A stretch of 64,000 bases of DNA, taken from Staphylococcus equorum (GTDB lineage: Bacteria; Bacillota; Bacilli; Staphylococcales; Staphylococcaceae). Where the stretch lies: assembly GCF_029024965.1 (NCBI RefSeq), contig NZ_CP118982.1, positions 930,001-994,000 on the forward strand. Reading direction: 5' to 3'. Below are positions 1 to 14,378 of the stretch, in pieces. The translations under genes and the position numbers were made by a program. Position 1 is the stretch's first letter. Every line of letters starts with the position of its first letter. The notes under the pieces are model-generated. The model was not told where the DNA came from, did no database searches, and saw only the letters and a list, made by a program, of their open reading frames with translations.

Positions 1-2415
<2,415 letters not shown>

Positions 2416-2497
2416 AATTTAAAAGTGTTTTGTTTGGCATTATCAAATTTTACTTACTATCTAGTTTTGAATGTATAATTTTTTATACAGTTCATTG

Positions 2498-2612
2498 TCT
2501 GGTGACAATGGCAAGGAGGTCACACCTGTTCCCATGCCGAACACAGTAGTTAAGCTCCTTAGCGCCGATGGTAGTCGGACTTACGTTCCGCAAGAGTAGG
2601 ACGTTGCCAGGC
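2498..2612 (+). rRNA. rrf: 5S ribosomal RNA
   Basis: About 115 bases, starting tctggtgac and ending cgttgccaggc, with the internal tract cacacctgttcccatgccga typical of Firmicute 5S rRNA. The two ends pair (tctggtgac with gttgccagg). It follows the 23S gene and is closed by a hairpin terminator, so this is the end of an rRNA operon. No tRNA gene is seen after it. Confidence 0.97.
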
Positions 2613-2613
2613 A

Positions 2614-2641
2614 ATTAGGGACCCGAAAGGGTCTCTTTTTT
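2614..2641 (+). terminator. rrn operon terminator
   Basis: Hairpin agggaccc-gaaa-gggtctct followed by a run of seven T. It ends the rRNA transcript. The same terminator occurs again at about 2951-2977 in a duplicated copy. Confidence 0.85.
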
Positions 2642-2886
2642 TATGCGCAAAAGGAGCTTAACTTCCAAAAAATCTGGTTTAAGCCATGAGCACATAAGCT
2701 GAAGCTCATGTGTAAGAACTACTAATCCCAATGATTTTGAGAAGTAGTTCTTTAGAAGCTGACGAACTGAGTGAAAGACGAGACGAGCTTACAAGCGGTA
2801 AGTGAGTGAGGGAAATATTAAGTGTTTACAAGAGCTGTGGCTCTTGCATAAGCACTACTAATCTTGCAGGCAAGAAAGTAGTGCTT

Positions 2887-2948
2887 TAAAGCTTCTTAGC
2901 GTCGATGGTAGCCGACTTACGTTCCGCAAGAGTATGACGTTGCCAGGC
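2887..2948 (+). pseudogene. 5S rRNA 3' fragment
   Basis: About 62 bases match the 3' half of the 5S gene at 2498-2612, from the ccttagcg region through cgttgccaggc, with several substitutions and one missing base (gtagccgactt against gtagtcggactt). The 5' half is absent, so it cannot fold as 5S rRNA. It is followed by a second copy of the rrn terminator. Confidence 0.85.
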
Positions 2949-3090
2949 AATTAGGGACCCGAAAGGGTCTCTTTTTTTATGTGCAAAAGGAGCTTAACTT
3001 CCAAAAAAATCTGGTTTAAGCCATGAGCACATAAGCTGAAGCTCATGTGTAAGAACTACTAATCCCAATGATTTTGAGAAGTAGTTCATT

Positions 3091-3121
3091 AAAAAAAGCT
3101 TAGCGCAATAGCTAAGCTTTT
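3091..3121 (-). terminator. Terminator of the ilv-leu-ilvA operon
   Basis: On the minus strand a hairpin aaagcttagc-tattgc-gctaagctt is followed by a run of T. It overlaps the stop codon of ilvA and closes the leftward operon. Confidence 0.8.
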
Positions 3122-4388
3122 AAATAAGAAGTGAATAAAGCATTTTATTTTCGTTAATGTAAATATTTGAAGCATCGAACTCATTTACATTCTTTTTCAA
3201 GTTATTCAAATCTTTATGGTTATTTAATTGAATGCCTATGATAACTGTACCGGTGTTTTGAGATGATTTTTTTAGGTACTCGAATTTAGTAATATCGTCT
3301 TTAGGTCCAAGTACATCATTTACAAATTCTCTTAAAGCGCCGGGACGTTGGGGAAAGTTTAAAATGAAGTAATGTTTCATTTCTTCGAAAAGTAATGAAC
3401 GCTCTTCAATTTCTTTCATGCGGTTAATATCATTATTACCACCACTCACAACACAAACAACTGTTTTACCTTTGATTTCTGCTTGATAATTATCTAAAGC
3501 GGTAATACTTAATGCACCAGCAGGTTCTGCGATAATGGCCTGTTTAGAGTACATATCCAAAATGGTTGAACATACAGCACCTTCATGTACTTGAACATAA
3601 TCATCAACAACTTTTTTAGAGATGTCATATGTTATCTGACCAACTCTTGCAACTGAAGCACCGTCAACAAACTTATCAATGTCAGGTAATGTTACGATTT
3701 GATTTTCTAAAACAACTGATGTATACATACTGCTTGCGCCAGCAGGTTCTACGCCAACAATAGATGTTTGAGGTGAATTTTCCTTGAAGTACGTACCAAC
3801 ACCAGAAATTAAACCTCCGCCTCCAATTGCGGCAAATAAATAATCAAATTGTATATTTTCTTCTTGAGATTGATCAATGATTTCTTTAGCAAGTGTACCT
3901 TGCCCTGCAATAGTATAGATATTGTTAAAAGGATCAATGAAATTCATTTTGTTATCTTCTGTATAACCGAGCGCTTCTTTTAAACAATCATCAAAAGTAT
4001 CACCTGTAAGAATGACTTCGACATTTTGTCCACCAAAGAATTTAACTTGGTTAATCTTTTGAAGTGGGGTAGTGACAGGCATAAAGATAACTGCATCTAA
4101 GTGTAATTTATTAGCAGTATAAGCCACACCTTGTGCATGGTTGCCTGCACTTGCACATGTGATGCCCATTTCTCTGTCTTCTTTATTTAAGGCTACAATT
4201 GCGTTGTAAGCGCCTCTAAGTTTAAAAGATCTGACCCATTGTAGGTCTTCTCTTTTTAAATATACATTACAGTCATATTTAAGTGATAAATAATGATCCT
4301 TTTGTAATGGAGTCTCTTTAACAGTATCTTTTATTTGTAAGTAAGCTTCATCGATATCTTTTGAAGAAACAGTTGTTTTTACAGTCAT
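3120..4388 (-). CDS. ilvA: L-threonine dehydratase, biosynthetic
   Basis: Threonine dehydratase, which converts L-threonine to 2-oxobutanoate and ammonia, the first committed step to isoleucine; cytoplasmic and PLP-dependent. The PLP-binding lysine lies in [10 protein letters not shown] near residue 50. The glycine-rich phosphate loop GGGGL is near residue 190. A C-terminal ACT-like regulatory part starts around residue 330 ([15 protein letters not shown]). The start is taken at the ATG at 4388 (422 residues), behind aaaggtg; a GTG three codons upstream sits too close to that site. It is the last gene of the leftward ilv-leu operon, 30 bases after leuD. One regulatory repeat rather than two fits the shorter Firmicute type. 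Confidence 0.95.
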   Translation of the reverse strand: MTVKTTVSSKDIDEAYLQIKDTVKETPLQKDHYLSLKYDCNVYLKREDLQWVRSFKLRGAYNAIVALNKEDREMGITCASAGNHAQGVAYTANKLHLDAVIFMPVTTPLQKINQVKFFGGQNVEVILTGDTFDDCLKEALGYTEDNKMNFIDPFNNIYTIAGQGTLAKEIIDQSQEENIQFDYLFAAIGGGGLISGVGTYFKENSPQTSIVGVEPAGASSMYTSVVLENQIVTLPDIDKFVDGASVARVGQITYDISKKVVDDYVQVHEGAVCSTILDMYSKQAIIAEPAGALSITALDNYQAEIKGKTVVCVVSGGNNDINRMKEIEERSLLFEEMKHYFILNFPQRPGALREFVNDVLGPKDDITKFEYLKKSSQNTGTVIIGIQLNNHKDLNNLKKNVNEFDASNIYINENKMLYSLLI

Positions 4389-4418
4389 ATGTTTCACACC
4401 TTTGTTAGTTTAGTATCT

Positions 4419-4994
4419 TTAAAAATTTTTTGCTCTTTCGTAAGATTTAATCTCATCTTCATATTGCAATGTTACTGCAACATCATCAAGTCCTTTTACG
4501 AGTTTGTTTTTCCAAGTTTCATCGATATCAAAAGTAAATATTTTGTCTGGAGAAGAAACAGTTTGATTTGGTAAATCTACTGTGATCGATTCTGATTGTG
4601 CTAAATGTTTTCTCGCTTCTTCATCTAATACAATAGGTAACATCGCATTTTTAGTACAGTTCATATAGAATATATCACTGTAACTGCCAGCAATAATTAT
4701 GTCAAAACCGTAGTCTTTAATCGCCCAAGCAGCATGTTCACGACTTGAGCCACATCCGAAATTATCTCCAGTAATTAAAATCGATGCATCTTTATATTCT
4801 GGTTTATTTGGATTGAAGTCTGGATTATCAGATCCGTCATCTAAATAACGCCATTCATCGAAAGCAAATGGTCCAAATCCTGATTTTGAAATACGTTTTA
4901 AATGGACTTTAGGTATAATTTGATCGGTATCGATATTGTCATGAAATAATGGTACGACTTTACCTGTATACGTAGTGATTGGTTTGATTTCCAT
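4419..4994 (-). CDS. leuD: 3-isopropylmalate dehydratase small subunit
   Basis: Small (swivel) subunit of isopropylmalate isomerase, which with LeuC interconverts 2- and 3-isopropylmalate in leucine synthesis. The family motif [13 protein letters not shown] is present around residue 75-87, and the start of the fold ([14 protein letters not shown]) is intact. The ATG at 4994 gives 191 residues and has aaggtgg about eight bases upstream; a TTG at 5018 lies inside the end of leuC and is rejected. It is one base away from the leuC stop codon, so the two subunits are surely co-translated. Confidence 0.96.
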   Translation of the reverse strand: MEIKPITTYTGKVVPLFHDNIDTDQIIPKVHLKRISKSGFGPFAFDEWRYLDDGSDNPDFNPNKPEYKDASILITGDNFGCGSSREHAAWAIKDYGFDIIIAGSYSDIFYMNCTKNAMLPIVLDEEARKHLAQSESITVDLPNQTVSSPDKIFTFDIDETWKNKLVKGLDDVAVTLQYEDEIKSYERAKNF

Positions 4995-4995
4995 A

Positions 4996-6366
4996 TTATA
5001 CAACCACCTTTCTAACATCTACAAATTTACCATTAATTGCTGCGGCTGCTGCCATAGCAGGAGAAACAAGGTGTGTTCTTGCACCTTTACCTTGGCGACC
5101 TTCAAAGTTACGATTACTTGTCGAAGCACAATGAACACCATTAGGTACTTGGTCTGGATTCATACCTAAACACATTGAGCAACCGGGCTCTCTCCAATCA
5201 AAACCTGCTTCTTTAAAAATTTTATCTAGTCCTATTTTTTCTGCTTCTTTCTTAACTGTACGAGAACCTGGAACAACGATTGCTGTAATATTAGGGTGGA
5301 CTTGATTTCCTTTAACAATATGACTCGCTTCAACTAAATCTGAAAGACGAGCATTTGTACAAGAACCTAAGAAGACATAACCCAAATCAATATCCTCAGC
5401 TTTTTGACCAGGTTTTAAATCCATATAATTATATGCACGTTCGTCATTAACATCTTCTATTTCTGGGAAAGGTGTGCTAAAACTCACTCCCATTTCAGGA
5501 CTAGTTCCCCAAGTCACTTGAGGTTCTAAATCTGAGACATCCATTTCAATGACTCTATCAAATTCGGCATCGTCATCTGTGTAGAGTTCGCGCCATTCAT
5601 CAACAGAATTATCAAAGTTTGTTGCGTATGGACGGCCTTTAACATATTCAAATGTTGTTTCATCTGGCTCCATCATGCCATATTTAGCACCAGCTTCAAT
5701 TGCCATGTTACAAATTGTCATTCTAGCTTCCATACTCAAACTACGAATCGCTTCTCCAGAAAATTCTAGAGCATAACCTGTCCCAAAATCAACGCCATAC
5801 TGACTAATCAAATGTAAGATAATATCTTTGGCATATACACCAGTCGGCAATTTGCCTGTTACATCAATTTTTAGATTTTTAGGTTTAGTTTGCCATAGCG
5901 ATTGTGTAGCAAATACATGCTCTACTTCACTTGTACCAATACCAAAAGCAATTGCTCCGAAAGCACCATGTGTAGCAGTATGAGAATCACCACAAACAAT
6001 TGTTTTACCTGGCTGGGTTAAACCTGTTTCAGGACCTACCATATGCACAATACCTTGTTCATCAGAACCCATATCAAATATATGGACACCGAATTCTTTA
6101 GCATTATTTTGCAATGTAGTAATTTGCTTGTTTGCGATTTCATCTTTGATATTAAAGATATCTACGGTTGGTACGTTATGATCAAGTGTTGCATATGTTA
6201 AGTCTGGTCTACGCAATTGTCTGTTTTGGAGTCTCAGACCTTCAAATGCTTGAGGAGATGTGACTTCGTGTATAAGATGCAAATCTATATATAATAACTG
6301 TGGGTCACCTTCTTTACCAGTCAAGACATGTTTATTCCAAACTTTATCAAATAGTGTTTTACCCAT
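4996..6366 (-). CDS. leuC: 3-isopropylmalate dehydratase large subunit
   Basis: Aconitase-family large subunit of isopropylmalate isomerase, 456 residues, the normal length. The [4Fe-4S] cluster cysteines are seen in [11 protein letters not shown] (about residue 345) and [12 protein letters not shown] (about residue 405-420). The substrate-binding [13 protein letters not shown] tract is near residue 130. It lies between leuB (17 bases) and leuD (1 base) in the operon. A strong aggagg site precedes the ATG. Confidence 0.97.
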   Translation of the reverse strand: MGKTLFDKVWNKHVLTGKEGDPQLLYIDLHLIHEVTSPQAFEGLRLQNRQLRRPDLTYATLDHNVPTVDIFNIKDEIANKQITTLQNNAKEFGVHIFDMGSDEQGIVHMVGPETGLTQPGKTIVCGDSHTATHGAFGAIAFGIGTSEVEHVFATQSLWQTKPKNLKIDVTGKLPTGVYAKDIILHLISQYGVDFGTGYALEFSGEAIRSLSMEARMTICNMAIEAGAKYGMMEPDETTFEYVKGRPYATNFDNSVDEWRELYTDDDAEFDRVIEMDVSDLEPQVTWGTSPEMGVSFSTPFPEIEDVNDERAYNYMDLKPGQKAEDIDLGYVFLGSCTNARLSDLVEASHIVKGNQVHPNITAIVVPGSRTVKKEAEKIGLDKIFKEAGFDWREPGCSMCLGMNPDQVPNGVHCASTSNRNFEGRQGKGARTHLVSPAMAAAAAINGKFVDVRKVVV

Positions 6367-6383
6367 ATGACATCTCCTCCTTT

Positions 6384-7424
6384 TTATAGATTTTCTTTTA
6401 CGAAATTAATAATATCTGACGTATTATAATTTCCATTGAGATCACGGGTTGTTTTACCTTCTTTAATGAGTTGATAAATTACTGTTTCTAATTTTTCAGC
6501 TGCTTGTGGTTCATTTAAGCTTTCTCTAAGACACATAACAACTGATAAAAGCATACCGAAAGGGTTTGCGATATCTTGGTTTGCAATATCTGGTGCTGAA
6601 CCATGAATCGGTTCGTAAAGTCGTGGGCCTTGTTCACTAAAACTTGCAGAAGGTGATAAACCTAGTGAACCCGGTATTACAGATGCTTCATCACTTAAAA
6701 TATCACCAAATAAATTTTCCGTAACAATGACATCAAATTGTGATGGGTTAGTAATTAAATGCATTGCACAAGCATCTACAAGCAAATGGTTAACTTCTAC
6801 TTCAGGATAATCTTGTGAAACTTCATTTATTACTCTACGCCATAATTTACTAGAAGAAAGCACATTTTCTTTATCAACAGATGTTAATTTTTTATTTCTT
6901 TTTTGAGCTAAATCAAATCCAACTCTAGCAATGCGTTCAATTTCTGATCTGGTATAAGTAAGAGAATCAAGTGCATCGTCATCACCCAATTTCTTAGGTT
7001 CACCAAAATAGATACCGCCAGTGAGCTCTCTTACTAAAATGAAATCTGTGCCTGCAACACGCTCTTCTTTAATCGGAGATAAATGGCTCGTACCATTTGT
7101 TACTGTAGTAGGGCGTATATTAGCGAATAAGCCTAACGCTTTACGTATGCCTAATAAACCTTGTTCTGGTCTATTATTAGGATCAGTCCATTTTGGTCCA
7201 CCTACAGCGCCTAATAAAATTGCATCAGCATTTTGACATGCATTTAGTGTCGATTCAGGAAGTGGTTTACCATGGTGATCTATAGCAACACCACCAAAAT
7301 CATGTGATTCTAAGTCATAATTAAAATTAAAATCTTGGCTTAATTGTGCTAATATTTCTAGTGATCCTTTCATAATTTCAGGACCAATACCATCACCTGG
7401 TAGGGCTACAATCTTATAACTCAT
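6384..7424 (-). CDS. leuB: 3-isopropylmalate dehydrogenase
   Basis: NAD-dependent oxidative decarboxylation of 3-isopropylmalate to 2-oxoisocaproate, the third leucine step. Starts [17 protein letters not shown], the family N terminus, and has the metal/substrate tract [11 protein letters not shown] (about residue 240) and the NAD-binding [11 protein letters not shown] (about residue 270). The 346 residues are of normal length. Its start overlaps the leuA stop codon by four bases, pointing to translational coupling. Confidence 0.97.
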   Translation of the reverse strand: MSYKIVALPGDGIGPEIMKGSLEILAQLSQDFNFNYDLESHDFGGVAIDHHGKPLPESTLNACQNADAILLGAVGGPKWTDPNNRPEQGLLGIRKALGLFANIRPTTVTNGTSHLSPIKEERVAGTDFILVRELTGGIYFGEPKKLGDDDALDSLTYTRSEIERIARVGFDLAQKRNKKLTSVDKENVLSSSKLWRRVINEVSQDYPEVEVNHLLVDACAMHLITNPSQFDVIVTENLFGDILSDEASVIPGSLGLSPSASFSEQGPRLYEPIHGSAPDIANQDIANPFGMLLSVVMCLRESLNEPQAAEKLETVIYQLIKEGKTTRDLNGNYNTSDIINFVKENL

Positions 7425-8956
7425 GAATGAATACCTTCTTCCGTAGCTGAATTAGCAGCATATTTAGCATGTGCTTCAACATATGATTTACATGACGCAA
7501 GTAAGATATCATGGTCAATACCGACACCTGTAACAATTTGATTATCAATCTTAATTTGTACATGTACTTCTGCTTGTGCATCAGTGCCTTCAGTAACAGA
7601 ATCAATACGATATTCTATTAACTCAGTGTTGAGGTCAAAAATACGATCTATTGCATTGTACACGGCAACAATAGAACCAGTGCCAATACTTGAATCTTGA
7701 TACGTATTACCGTCTTTATCTTTAATGACGACTACAGCACTTTGAAGTCCATTTGAAACAAATTGTAGCTGTAAAGTTTCAACTTGATATATCGCATTTT
7801 GTTCGTGTTCTGTACCTTGAATTAAAGCATGAATATCACGGTCTGTAACTGCTTTTTTCTTATCTGCAATTGTTTTAAACTGTTTAAATAATACTTTTTG
7901 TTCTTCTGGCTCAACATCGTAACCCAAATTAATTAATTTTTCAGCAAAAGCATGTTTGCCTGAAAGTTTACCTAAAGGTAATTCTGTTGTTTTAACACCA
8001 ACAAGTTGAGGTGTCATAATTTCATATGTTTCAGGGTTTTTAATTATGCCATCTTGATGGATACCTGATTCATGACTAAAGGCGTTTTGACCGACAATGG
8101 CTTTGTTTCTAGGAACTCGAATTCCTGCAAATCTAGCAATTAAATCTGAGGTTTGTTTTGTTTCTTCAAGGTTAATTCTAGATTGATTGCCATAATGATC
8201 TTGTCGAACGTAAAGGCCAAGTGCTACTTCTTCAAGTGCTGCATTACCTGCACGTTCCCCAATACCATTTAAAGTACCTTCTATTCGTTTGGCTCCATTT
8301 TCAATTGCAGCCATACTATTTGCAACTGCAAGCCCAAGATCATCGTGACAGTGCGCACTATAAATTACTTCATGGTCTGTTTTGATAGATTCTTGTAGTG
8401 TTTTGAAAATTTGACCATATTCAGAAGGGTAACTGAAACCTACAGTGTCAGGTACATTGATTACACTTGCTCCGGCATCAACAGCTGTTTGAACACATTC
8501 TATTAAAAATGGTAGTTCTGTTCTTGTTGCATCTTCTGGGGAGAATTGAACTAAATCAAAATATTTTTTCGCATAGCTTACATGTTCTGTTATAGATGCT
8601 AAAACTTCTTCCTTAGACATCATAAGTTTGGAATCGCGATGAATCGGGCTTGTTGCGATAAAGACATGAATTCTTGGTTTTGCTGCTTCTTTAGTTGCTT
8701 CATATACTGCATCAATATCTTTTTTCACACAACGGGCTAGACCACATACAGCAGTTGTTGTTAATGCTTTTGAGATTGCTTCAACTGATTTAAAACTACC
8801 ATTACTTGATGCAGGGAACCCAGCTTCTATAATATCTACGCCCCATTTTTCAAGTTGGTTTGCTATCTTCAAACGTTCATCGAATGAAAAGTTTACACCA
8901 GGTGTTTGTTCGCCGTCTCTAAGTGTTGTATCAAAAATTTGAATATGGCTACTCAT
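7421..8956 (-). CDS. leuA: 2-isopropylmalate synthase
   Basis: Condenses acetyl-CoA with 2-oxoisovalerate, the committed leucine step. N-terminal TIM-barrel HMGL-like domain with [13 protein letters not shown] at the start and the metal-binding HCHDDLGLA near residue 200; the C-terminal LeuA allosteric dimer domain follows from about residue 385. The second in-frame ATG at 8956 (511 residues) is chosen because aggag stands nine bases upstream; the ATG at 8965 overlaps that site. It begins the leu part of the operon, after a 155-base gap behind ilvC that shows no clear terminator. Confidence 0.95.
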   Translation of the reverse strand: MSSHIQIFDTTLRDGEQTPGVNFSFDERLKIANQLEKWGVDIIEAGFPASSNGSFKSVEAISKALTTTAVCGLARCVKKDIDAVYEATKEAAKPRIHVFIATSPIHRDSKLMMSKEEVLASITEHVSYAKKYFDLVQFSPEDATRTELPFLIECVQTAVDAGASVINVPDTVGFSYPSEYGQIFKTLQESIKTDHEVIYSAHCHDDLGLAVANSMAAIENGAKRIEGTLNGIGERAGNAALEEVALGLYVRQDHYGNQSRINLEETKQTSDLIARFAGIRVPRNKAIVGQNAFSHESGIHQDGIIKNPETYEIMTPQLVGVKTTELPLGKLSGKHAFAEKLINLGYDVEPEEQKVLFKQFKTIADKKKAVTDRDIHALIQGTEHEQNAIYQVETLQLQFVSNGLQSAVVVIKDKDGNTYQDSSIGTGSIVAVYNAIDRIFDLNTELIEYRIDSVTEGTDAQAEVHVQIKIDNQIVTGVGIDHDILLASCKSYVEAHAKYAANSATEEGIHS

Positions 8957-9111
8957 TTTCAACATCTCCTATAAATGAATTTTAGACTCATATAACCGTA
9001 AGTAATGAAGAAACACACTTTTATGAGAAAAGTAGCTGCATTTTTAAGCAATCATATATCCCTAATTAAGTGTGATTCTCCAATTACGATTAATTTAAAG
9101 GTTGAATCTAA

Positions 9112-10155
<1,044 letters not shown>

Positions 10156-10167
10156 TTAAAACTTAAG

Positions 10168-10641
10168 CTAAATAATACCTGCCGAACCCGTACGTGAGAC
10201 TTGTTCGATTTTATATGATGATAGATCGTCTAATAAATTATCCATCGTATATTGTGGACCTGAGGCTTGAAGGTACGTATAAGTTTCTTCATTTTTTAAT
10301 ATAGAGACTAGCGCATCATAAGGTTTGATTAAATTTTGTAATTCTTGGTGATTGTTTGGTGTTTGTAATTTCACAAGTACCAACTCTCTATTGTAGGTAT
10401 TTGTATCTGTTATATCTTCAACCTCAATTATATTGATTTGCTTTTCAAGCTGTTGAAGTAGTGTGCGTAACACGTCTGTATCAGGTATTTCTGCTACAAA
10501 AGTAATGTTAGAAATACCTTCTTCTAGCGTAGGTGTTGCGGAAAGGTTAACGATATTAAATTGTCTTCGTACGAAAATACTGGTTAATCTATTCAATGTA
10601 CCTGCTTTATCTCTCACTTTTGTTCTAAATGTTCTTCTCAT
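10168..10641 (-). CDS. ilvN: Acetolactate synthase small (regulatory) subunit
   Basis: Regulatory partner of IlvB; the family confers valine feedback. An ACT domain fills about residues 1-78 (TFRTKVRDKAGTLNRLTSIF start), with a C-terminal small-subunit domain to residue 157. The start overlaps the ilvB stop by four bases, so synthesis of the two subunits is coupled. The name ilvH is used for the same gene in some genomes. Confidence 0.92.
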   Translation of the reverse strand: MRRTFRTKVRDKAGTLNRLTSIFVRRQFNIVNLSATPTLEEGISNITFVAEIPDTDVLRTLLQQLEKQINIIEVEDITDTNTYNRELVLVKLQTPNNHQELQNLIKPYDALVSILKNEETYTYLQASGPQYTMDNLLDDLSSYKIEQVSRTGSAGII

Positions 10642-12428
10642 AATAGACCCTCCATCTCATGGTTTGCTTTACCACTTGGTACCATAGGAGAGACAATTTC
10701 AACTGGTGAAATACGAATGTCAATTAAAGCTGGTCCGTCATGTTGGAAAGCCTCATCCAATTTTTGTTCTAAGTGTGTTGGATCATCTATAAGATAGGCT
10801 TTTACATTATATGCCTCAGATAGCTTAATAAAGTCTGGCTGTCCATTAAACACAGAATGTGAAAAACGTTTATTAAAGAATTTATCTTGCCATTGTTTCA
10901 CCATACCCAGCGTACCGTTATTTACGATTACGATTTTAATATCTATGCCATATTCTTCTAAAATACCCATTTCTTGGTTTGTCATTTGAAAGCCACCATC
11001 GCCCACAAATGCTACGACTGGTTTGTCTGGTTTAGCTAATTTAGCACCAATTGCTGCAGGTATACCAAAGCCCATTGTGCCTAAACCACCACTTGTAACA
11101 AGTTGACCATGATTTTTGAATGGGTAGTATTGTGCAACCCACATTTGATGTTGTCCTACGTCTGTAGTTACGATTGCATCACCATTAGTAATTTCTCCGA
11201 TATATTCAATTGCGCGTTGTGGTTTTGAAAATACACCATCTTCATCATCACTGTATGCAAATGGTTGCTGTGTTTTATTTTCGTTACATGTTTCTAACCA
11301 ATCTTCGTGTCGGATTGAATAACTGTCGAAATCGAGTAGAAATTCTAATGTCGCTTTACAATCGGCAACAATACCCAAATCTACTTTAATAATTTTGTTG
11401 ATTTCAGATGGATCGATATCAACATGAACGATTTTAGCATTTGGTGCGAATTCATCAGGGTTACTAGCTAATCTGTCGTCAAAGCGGCTTCCGAAGTTAA
11501 TAAGTAAATCACATTCAGTTAATGCCATATTACTTGCGTATGATCCGTGCATACCACCCATACCTAAAAATAGGGGGTGTTCGTATGGAATTGCACCGAG
11601 ACCAAGTAATGTACTTACTACTGGTAATTGGTGTCTACTTACAAATTCAGTGAATAAATCGTTTGCTTTGGCATGGTTGATGCCTGCACCTGAAAGTACT
11701 AATGGTTTTTTTGCACTTTTCAAAAAGTCTCTCAATTTTTGTATATCATCTTTTTTCGGTTTATTAGGTATTGTGTAACCAGGTAACTCTAATTCATTAG
11801 TAACTTGGGCATTTGTTGATAGGACACCCATATCTTTAGGAAAATCGATTACCACAGGACCTTTTCTTCCAGTATTAGCGATATGAAAAGCTTCATGAAT
11901 AATTTTTGGAATATCCTGTACATTTTTGACTTGATAGTTGTGTTTAGTAATAGGTGTTGTCATGGAGAGTAAGTCTGCTTCTTGGAATGCATCCTTACCA
12001 ATACCAGGTGTTGCGACTTGGCCTGTGATTACTACTAAAGGTAAAGAGTCGCTGTAAGCATCAGCAATACCGGTAATCGCATTTGTAGCTCCTGGACCAC
12101 TTGTAACAACTACTACGCCTGTATTACCAGATACACGTGCATAACCTTCAGCTGCGTGCGTTGCACCTTGTTCGTGACGGGCTAAGATGTGCTTTATTCT
12201 TCCATCATATAGTGTGTCATAAAGAGGGAGAACAGCACCTCCTGGATAACCAAATATAAAATCAACACTCTCATTTGCCAATGATTCAACTAATAATTCT
12301 GAACCAGATCTCATTTCATCAATTGTCTCTTGTTCTAGCTTAACTTCAGGTTCAATTGGTTCTACTGCTTCCAAAGATTCAAAATTTTCTGATTTTTCTA
12401 TTTCAAGTGTTTCAGTATGTTTAGACAT
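10638..12428 (-). CDS. ilvB: Acetolactate synthase large subunit
   Basis: ThDP-dependent catalytic subunit joining two pyruvates, or pyruvate and 2-oxobutanoate. Three ThDP-enzyme domains are visible: an N-terminal PYR domain with the catalytic glutamate in RHEQGATHAAEGYA, a central FAD-type domain, and a C-terminal PP domain with GDGGFQMTNQE. The first 40 residues before the PYR domain are acidic and low-complexity, an extension without obvious function. The ATG at 12428 (596 residues) is chosen with ggag eight bases upstream; an in-frame GTG at 12437 is possible. It lies 12 bases after ilvD. Confidence 0.96.
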   Translation of the reverse strand: MSKHTETLEIEKSENFESLEAVEPIEPEVKLEQETIDEMRSGSELLVESLANESVDFIFGYPGGAVLPLYDTLYDGRIKHILARHEQGATHAAEGYARVSGNTGVVVVTSGPGATNAITGIADAYSDSLPLVVITGQVATPGIGKDAFQEADLLSMTTPITKHNYQVKNVQDIPKIIHEAFHIANTGRKGPVVIDFPKDMGVLSTNAQVTNELELPGYTIPNKPKKDDIQKLRDFLKSAKKPLVLSGAGINHAKANDLFTEFVSRHQLPVVSTLLGLGAIPYEHPLFLGMGGMHGSYASNMALTECDLLINFGSRFDDRLASNPDEFAPNAKIVHVDIDPSEINKIIKVDLGIVADCKATLEFLLDFDSYSIRHEDWLETCNENKTQQPFAYSDDEDGVFSKPQRAIEYIGEITNGDAIVTTDVGQHQMWVAQYYPFKNHGQLVTSGGLGTMGFGIPAAIGAKLAKPDKPVVAFVGDGGFQMTNQEMGILEEYGIDIKIVIVNNGTLGMVKQWQDKFFNKRFSHSVFNGQPDFIKLSEAYNVKAYLIDDPTHLEQKLDEAFQHDGPALIDIRISPVEIVSPMVPSGKANHEMEGLL

Positions 12429-12440
12429 TGTGCTCACTCC

Positions 12441-14129
12441 TTAAATGAGATTTTCGGGAACTTGCATTACGCCACCAGTATTAGCACTTGTAACAAGTGC
12501 GGTGTAACGTGCAAGATAACCAGTTTTCACTTTTGCTTTAAATGGTTTCACATCTTCTTTTCTATCGTTTAAAGTTTCATTTGATACTTCGACATTCAAC
12601 GTTCGGTTAGTTAAATCAATAGTAATTTCATCACCATCTTTAATTAGTCCAATAGGTCCACCAGAAGCCGCTTCAGGTGATATATGTCCTACAGCAATGC
12701 CTCGAGTTGCACCTGAGAAACGGCCATCTGTAATTAATGCGACATCTTTACCTAATCCTCTTCCTACAATTGAAGAGGTAGGTGCTAACATTTCAGGCAT
12801 GCCTGGACCACCTTTAGGACCTTCATATCTTATTACGACAACATGGCCTTCTCGAACAACGTGATTATCAATTGCTTCTACTGCATCATCATGCGAATCA
12901 AAACAAATTGCTTTACCTTTAAATACTTTAATTGAAGGATCTACACCACCTACTTTAATGACGGCACCATTTGGAGCTAAATTACCGTATAGAATTGAAA
13001 GCCCTCCTTGTTTGTCGTAAGGGTTATCTAGATGTCTAATTACATCGCTATTTAAAATTTCTTTACCTTCATTATTTTCACGAAGGGTCTTGCCTGTCGC
13101 TGTGATTCTATCTGGATGTAAGGTACCTTCTCTTTTAAACAGTTCATTAATAATTGCTGGCACACCACCTGCTTCATGTACATCATGCATTGAATAAGAA
13201 GAACTAGGTGCAATTTTTGAAAGGTAAGGTGTTTTCTTAGCAATTTCGTTAATTCTTGTTAAGTCATAATCGATGCCAGCTTCGTTTGCAATTGCTAATG
13301 TGTGAAGCACAGTGTTTGTAGAACCACCCATTGCCATGTCTAACGCAAAAGCATCATCAATTGCTTCACTTGTTATGATATCTCTTGGTTTAATATCATT
13401 TTTAATATTATCTACTAATTTGAATGCGGCTTCTCTAATCATTTCTCTACGTTGATCACTGACTGCTAATGCTGTTCCATTATATGGAAGGGATAAGCCT
13501 AAAACTTCCATTAAACAATTCATTGAATTCGCAGTGAACATACCAGAACAAGAACCACATGTTGGACAAGCATTTTGTTCCATATCTAAAAATTCATCTT
13601 TTGAAATCGAACCATCTTTAAAAGCACCAACTGCTTCAAACATTGAAGAAAGTGTTAATGCTTTACCTTCTGAAGATAATCCTGCTTTCATAGGACCACC
13701 AGAACAAAAGATGGCTGGAACATTGGTTCTGACTGATGCGAGGATCATACCTGGTGTAATCTTGTCACAGTTAGGAATATAGAATACACCGTCAAACCAA
13801 TGCGCGTTAATTACTGTTTCAGCAGAATCAGCAATGATTTCTCGTGAGGGAAGGGAATATCTCATTCCTATATGACCCATCGCGATACCATCATCTACAC
13901 CGATTGTGTCAAATTCAAAGGGAATAGCACCTGCTTCACGAATTGCTTCTTTGGCAATGTCTGCTAATTCTCTTAAGTGGACATGTCCTGGGACAATGTC
14001 AATATATGAATTACAAATTGCCACGAAAGGCTTGTTCATATCTGTTGGTTTTTCTAATGCACCTGTAGCATGCAAAAGACTTCTTGCTGGAGCCTGCTGA
14101 TCACCTTTTTTGATCATATCGCTTCTCAT
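12441..14129 (-). CDS. ilvD: Dihydroxy-acid dehydratase
   Basis: Iron-sulfur dehydratase giving 2-oxoisovalerate and 2-oxo-3-methylvalerate, shared by all three branched-chain pathways. Cluster-ligand cysteines are seen in [10 protein letters not shown] (about residue 120) and in [18 protein letters not shown] (about residue 190). The 562-residue length is standard. It is the first structural gene of the operon and follows the leader/attenuator at 14154-14322. A purine-rich aaggggga site precedes the ATG. Confidence 0.97.
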   Translation of the reverse strand: MRSDMIKKGDQQAPARSLLHATGALEKPTDMNKPFVAICNSYIDIVPGHVHLRELADIAKEAIREAGAIPFEFDTIGVDDGIAMGHIGMRYSLPSREIIADSAETVINAHWFDGVFYIPNCDKITPGMILASVRTNVPAIFCSGGPMKAGLSSEGKALTLSSMFEAVGAFKDGSISKDEFLDMEQNACPTCGSCSGMFTANSMNCLMEVLGLSLPYNGTALAVSDQRREMIREAAFKLVDNIKNDIKPRDIITSEAIDDAFALDMAMGGSTNTVLHTLAIANEAGIDYDLTRINEIAKKTPYLSKIAPSSSYSMHDVHEAGGVPAIINELFKREGTLHPDRITATGKTLRENNEGKEILNSDVIRHLDNPYDKQGGLSILYGNLAPNGAVIKVGGVDPSIKVFKGKAICFDSHDDAVEAIDNHVVREGHVVVIRYEGPKGGPGMPEMLAPTSSIVGRGLGKDVALITDGRFSGATRGIAVGHISPEAASGGPIGLIKDGDEITIDLTNRTLNVEVSNETLNDRKEDVKPFKAKVKTGYLARYTALVTSANTGGVMQVPENLI

Positions 14130-14153
14130 ACCATTTCCCCCTTAAAATTGAAA

Positions 14154-14222
14154 ATAAAAAAACGTCCCAATAAATTATTGGGACGCTTTCAAGTCCCATT
14201 CAACTAGAAAGAGGACTTAAAC
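14154..14222 (-). promoter_or_regulatory. Attenuator of the ilv-leu operon
   Basis: Read on the minus strand, a perfect hairpin gcgtcccaata-att-tattgggacg is followed by seven T (14154-14187), an intrinsic terminator just before ilvD. Immediately upstream, aagtcc...gggactt (about 14190-14219) forms another stem that shares bases with the first arm and can act as the competing structure. With the leader peptide upstream this is a classical translation-coupled attenuator. Confidence 0.8.
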
Positions 14223-14253
14223 GTTTAGTAAATTCTTCACTAAAGTTCCAGTC

Positions 14254-14322
14254 CTAATAGCATAATAAAATGACTAAATTATTTGAAGTTGTTGGTTTGT
14301 ATTGCATATGGTTTTTGGTCAT
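14254..14322 (-). CDS. Leader peptide of the ilv-leu operon (22 residues)
   Basis: A 22-codon frame starting ATG at 14322, with aggag nine bases upstream, and ending in the run Leu-Val-Ile-Leu-Leu just before Cys-Tyr-stop. The cluster of branched-chain codons directly precedes the attenuator stems. Ribosome stalling there when branched-chain aminoacyl-tRNAs are scarce would favour read-through into ilvD. A leucine-rich attenuator peptide is known for this operon in S. aureus. Too short for usual gene finders. Confidence 0.8.
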   Translation of the reverse strand: MTKNHMQYKPTTSNNLVILLCY

Positions 14323-14363
14323 TTTATTATACTCCTCTCGAATGAATGGTTTTTATTTAATTG

Positions 14364-14378
14364 AATTGTCTAAAAATT
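14364..14378. promoter_or_regulatory. CodY-box-like site
   Basis: aattgtctaaaaatt matches the CodY consensus AATTTTCWGAAAATT with two mismatches and lies about 40 bases upstream of the leader peptide. CodY repression of this operon is established in S. aureus. The site here is inferred from sequence only. Confidence 0.6.

Larger units (their letters stand above)
2553..3090 (+). repeat. Duplicated 5S tail, terminator and hairpin element
   Basis: Bases of about 2553-2752 (5S 3' half, terminator, then a spacer carrying a hairpin element) are repeated with few changes at about 2887-3090. Between the copies (2753-2886) lies another related hairpin element. The hairpin elements share gagct-agctc followed by a stem actact...agtagt around 2714-2752, 2845-2887 and 3050-3090. 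No gene is seen in 2642-3119. The duplication probably arose by recombination in the rRNA-proximal repeats; that is inference. Confidence 0.8.

Noticed and set aside
4389..4574. Plus-strand open frame of 61 codons
   Set aside because: Shadow of leuD on the other strand with no ribosome binding site.
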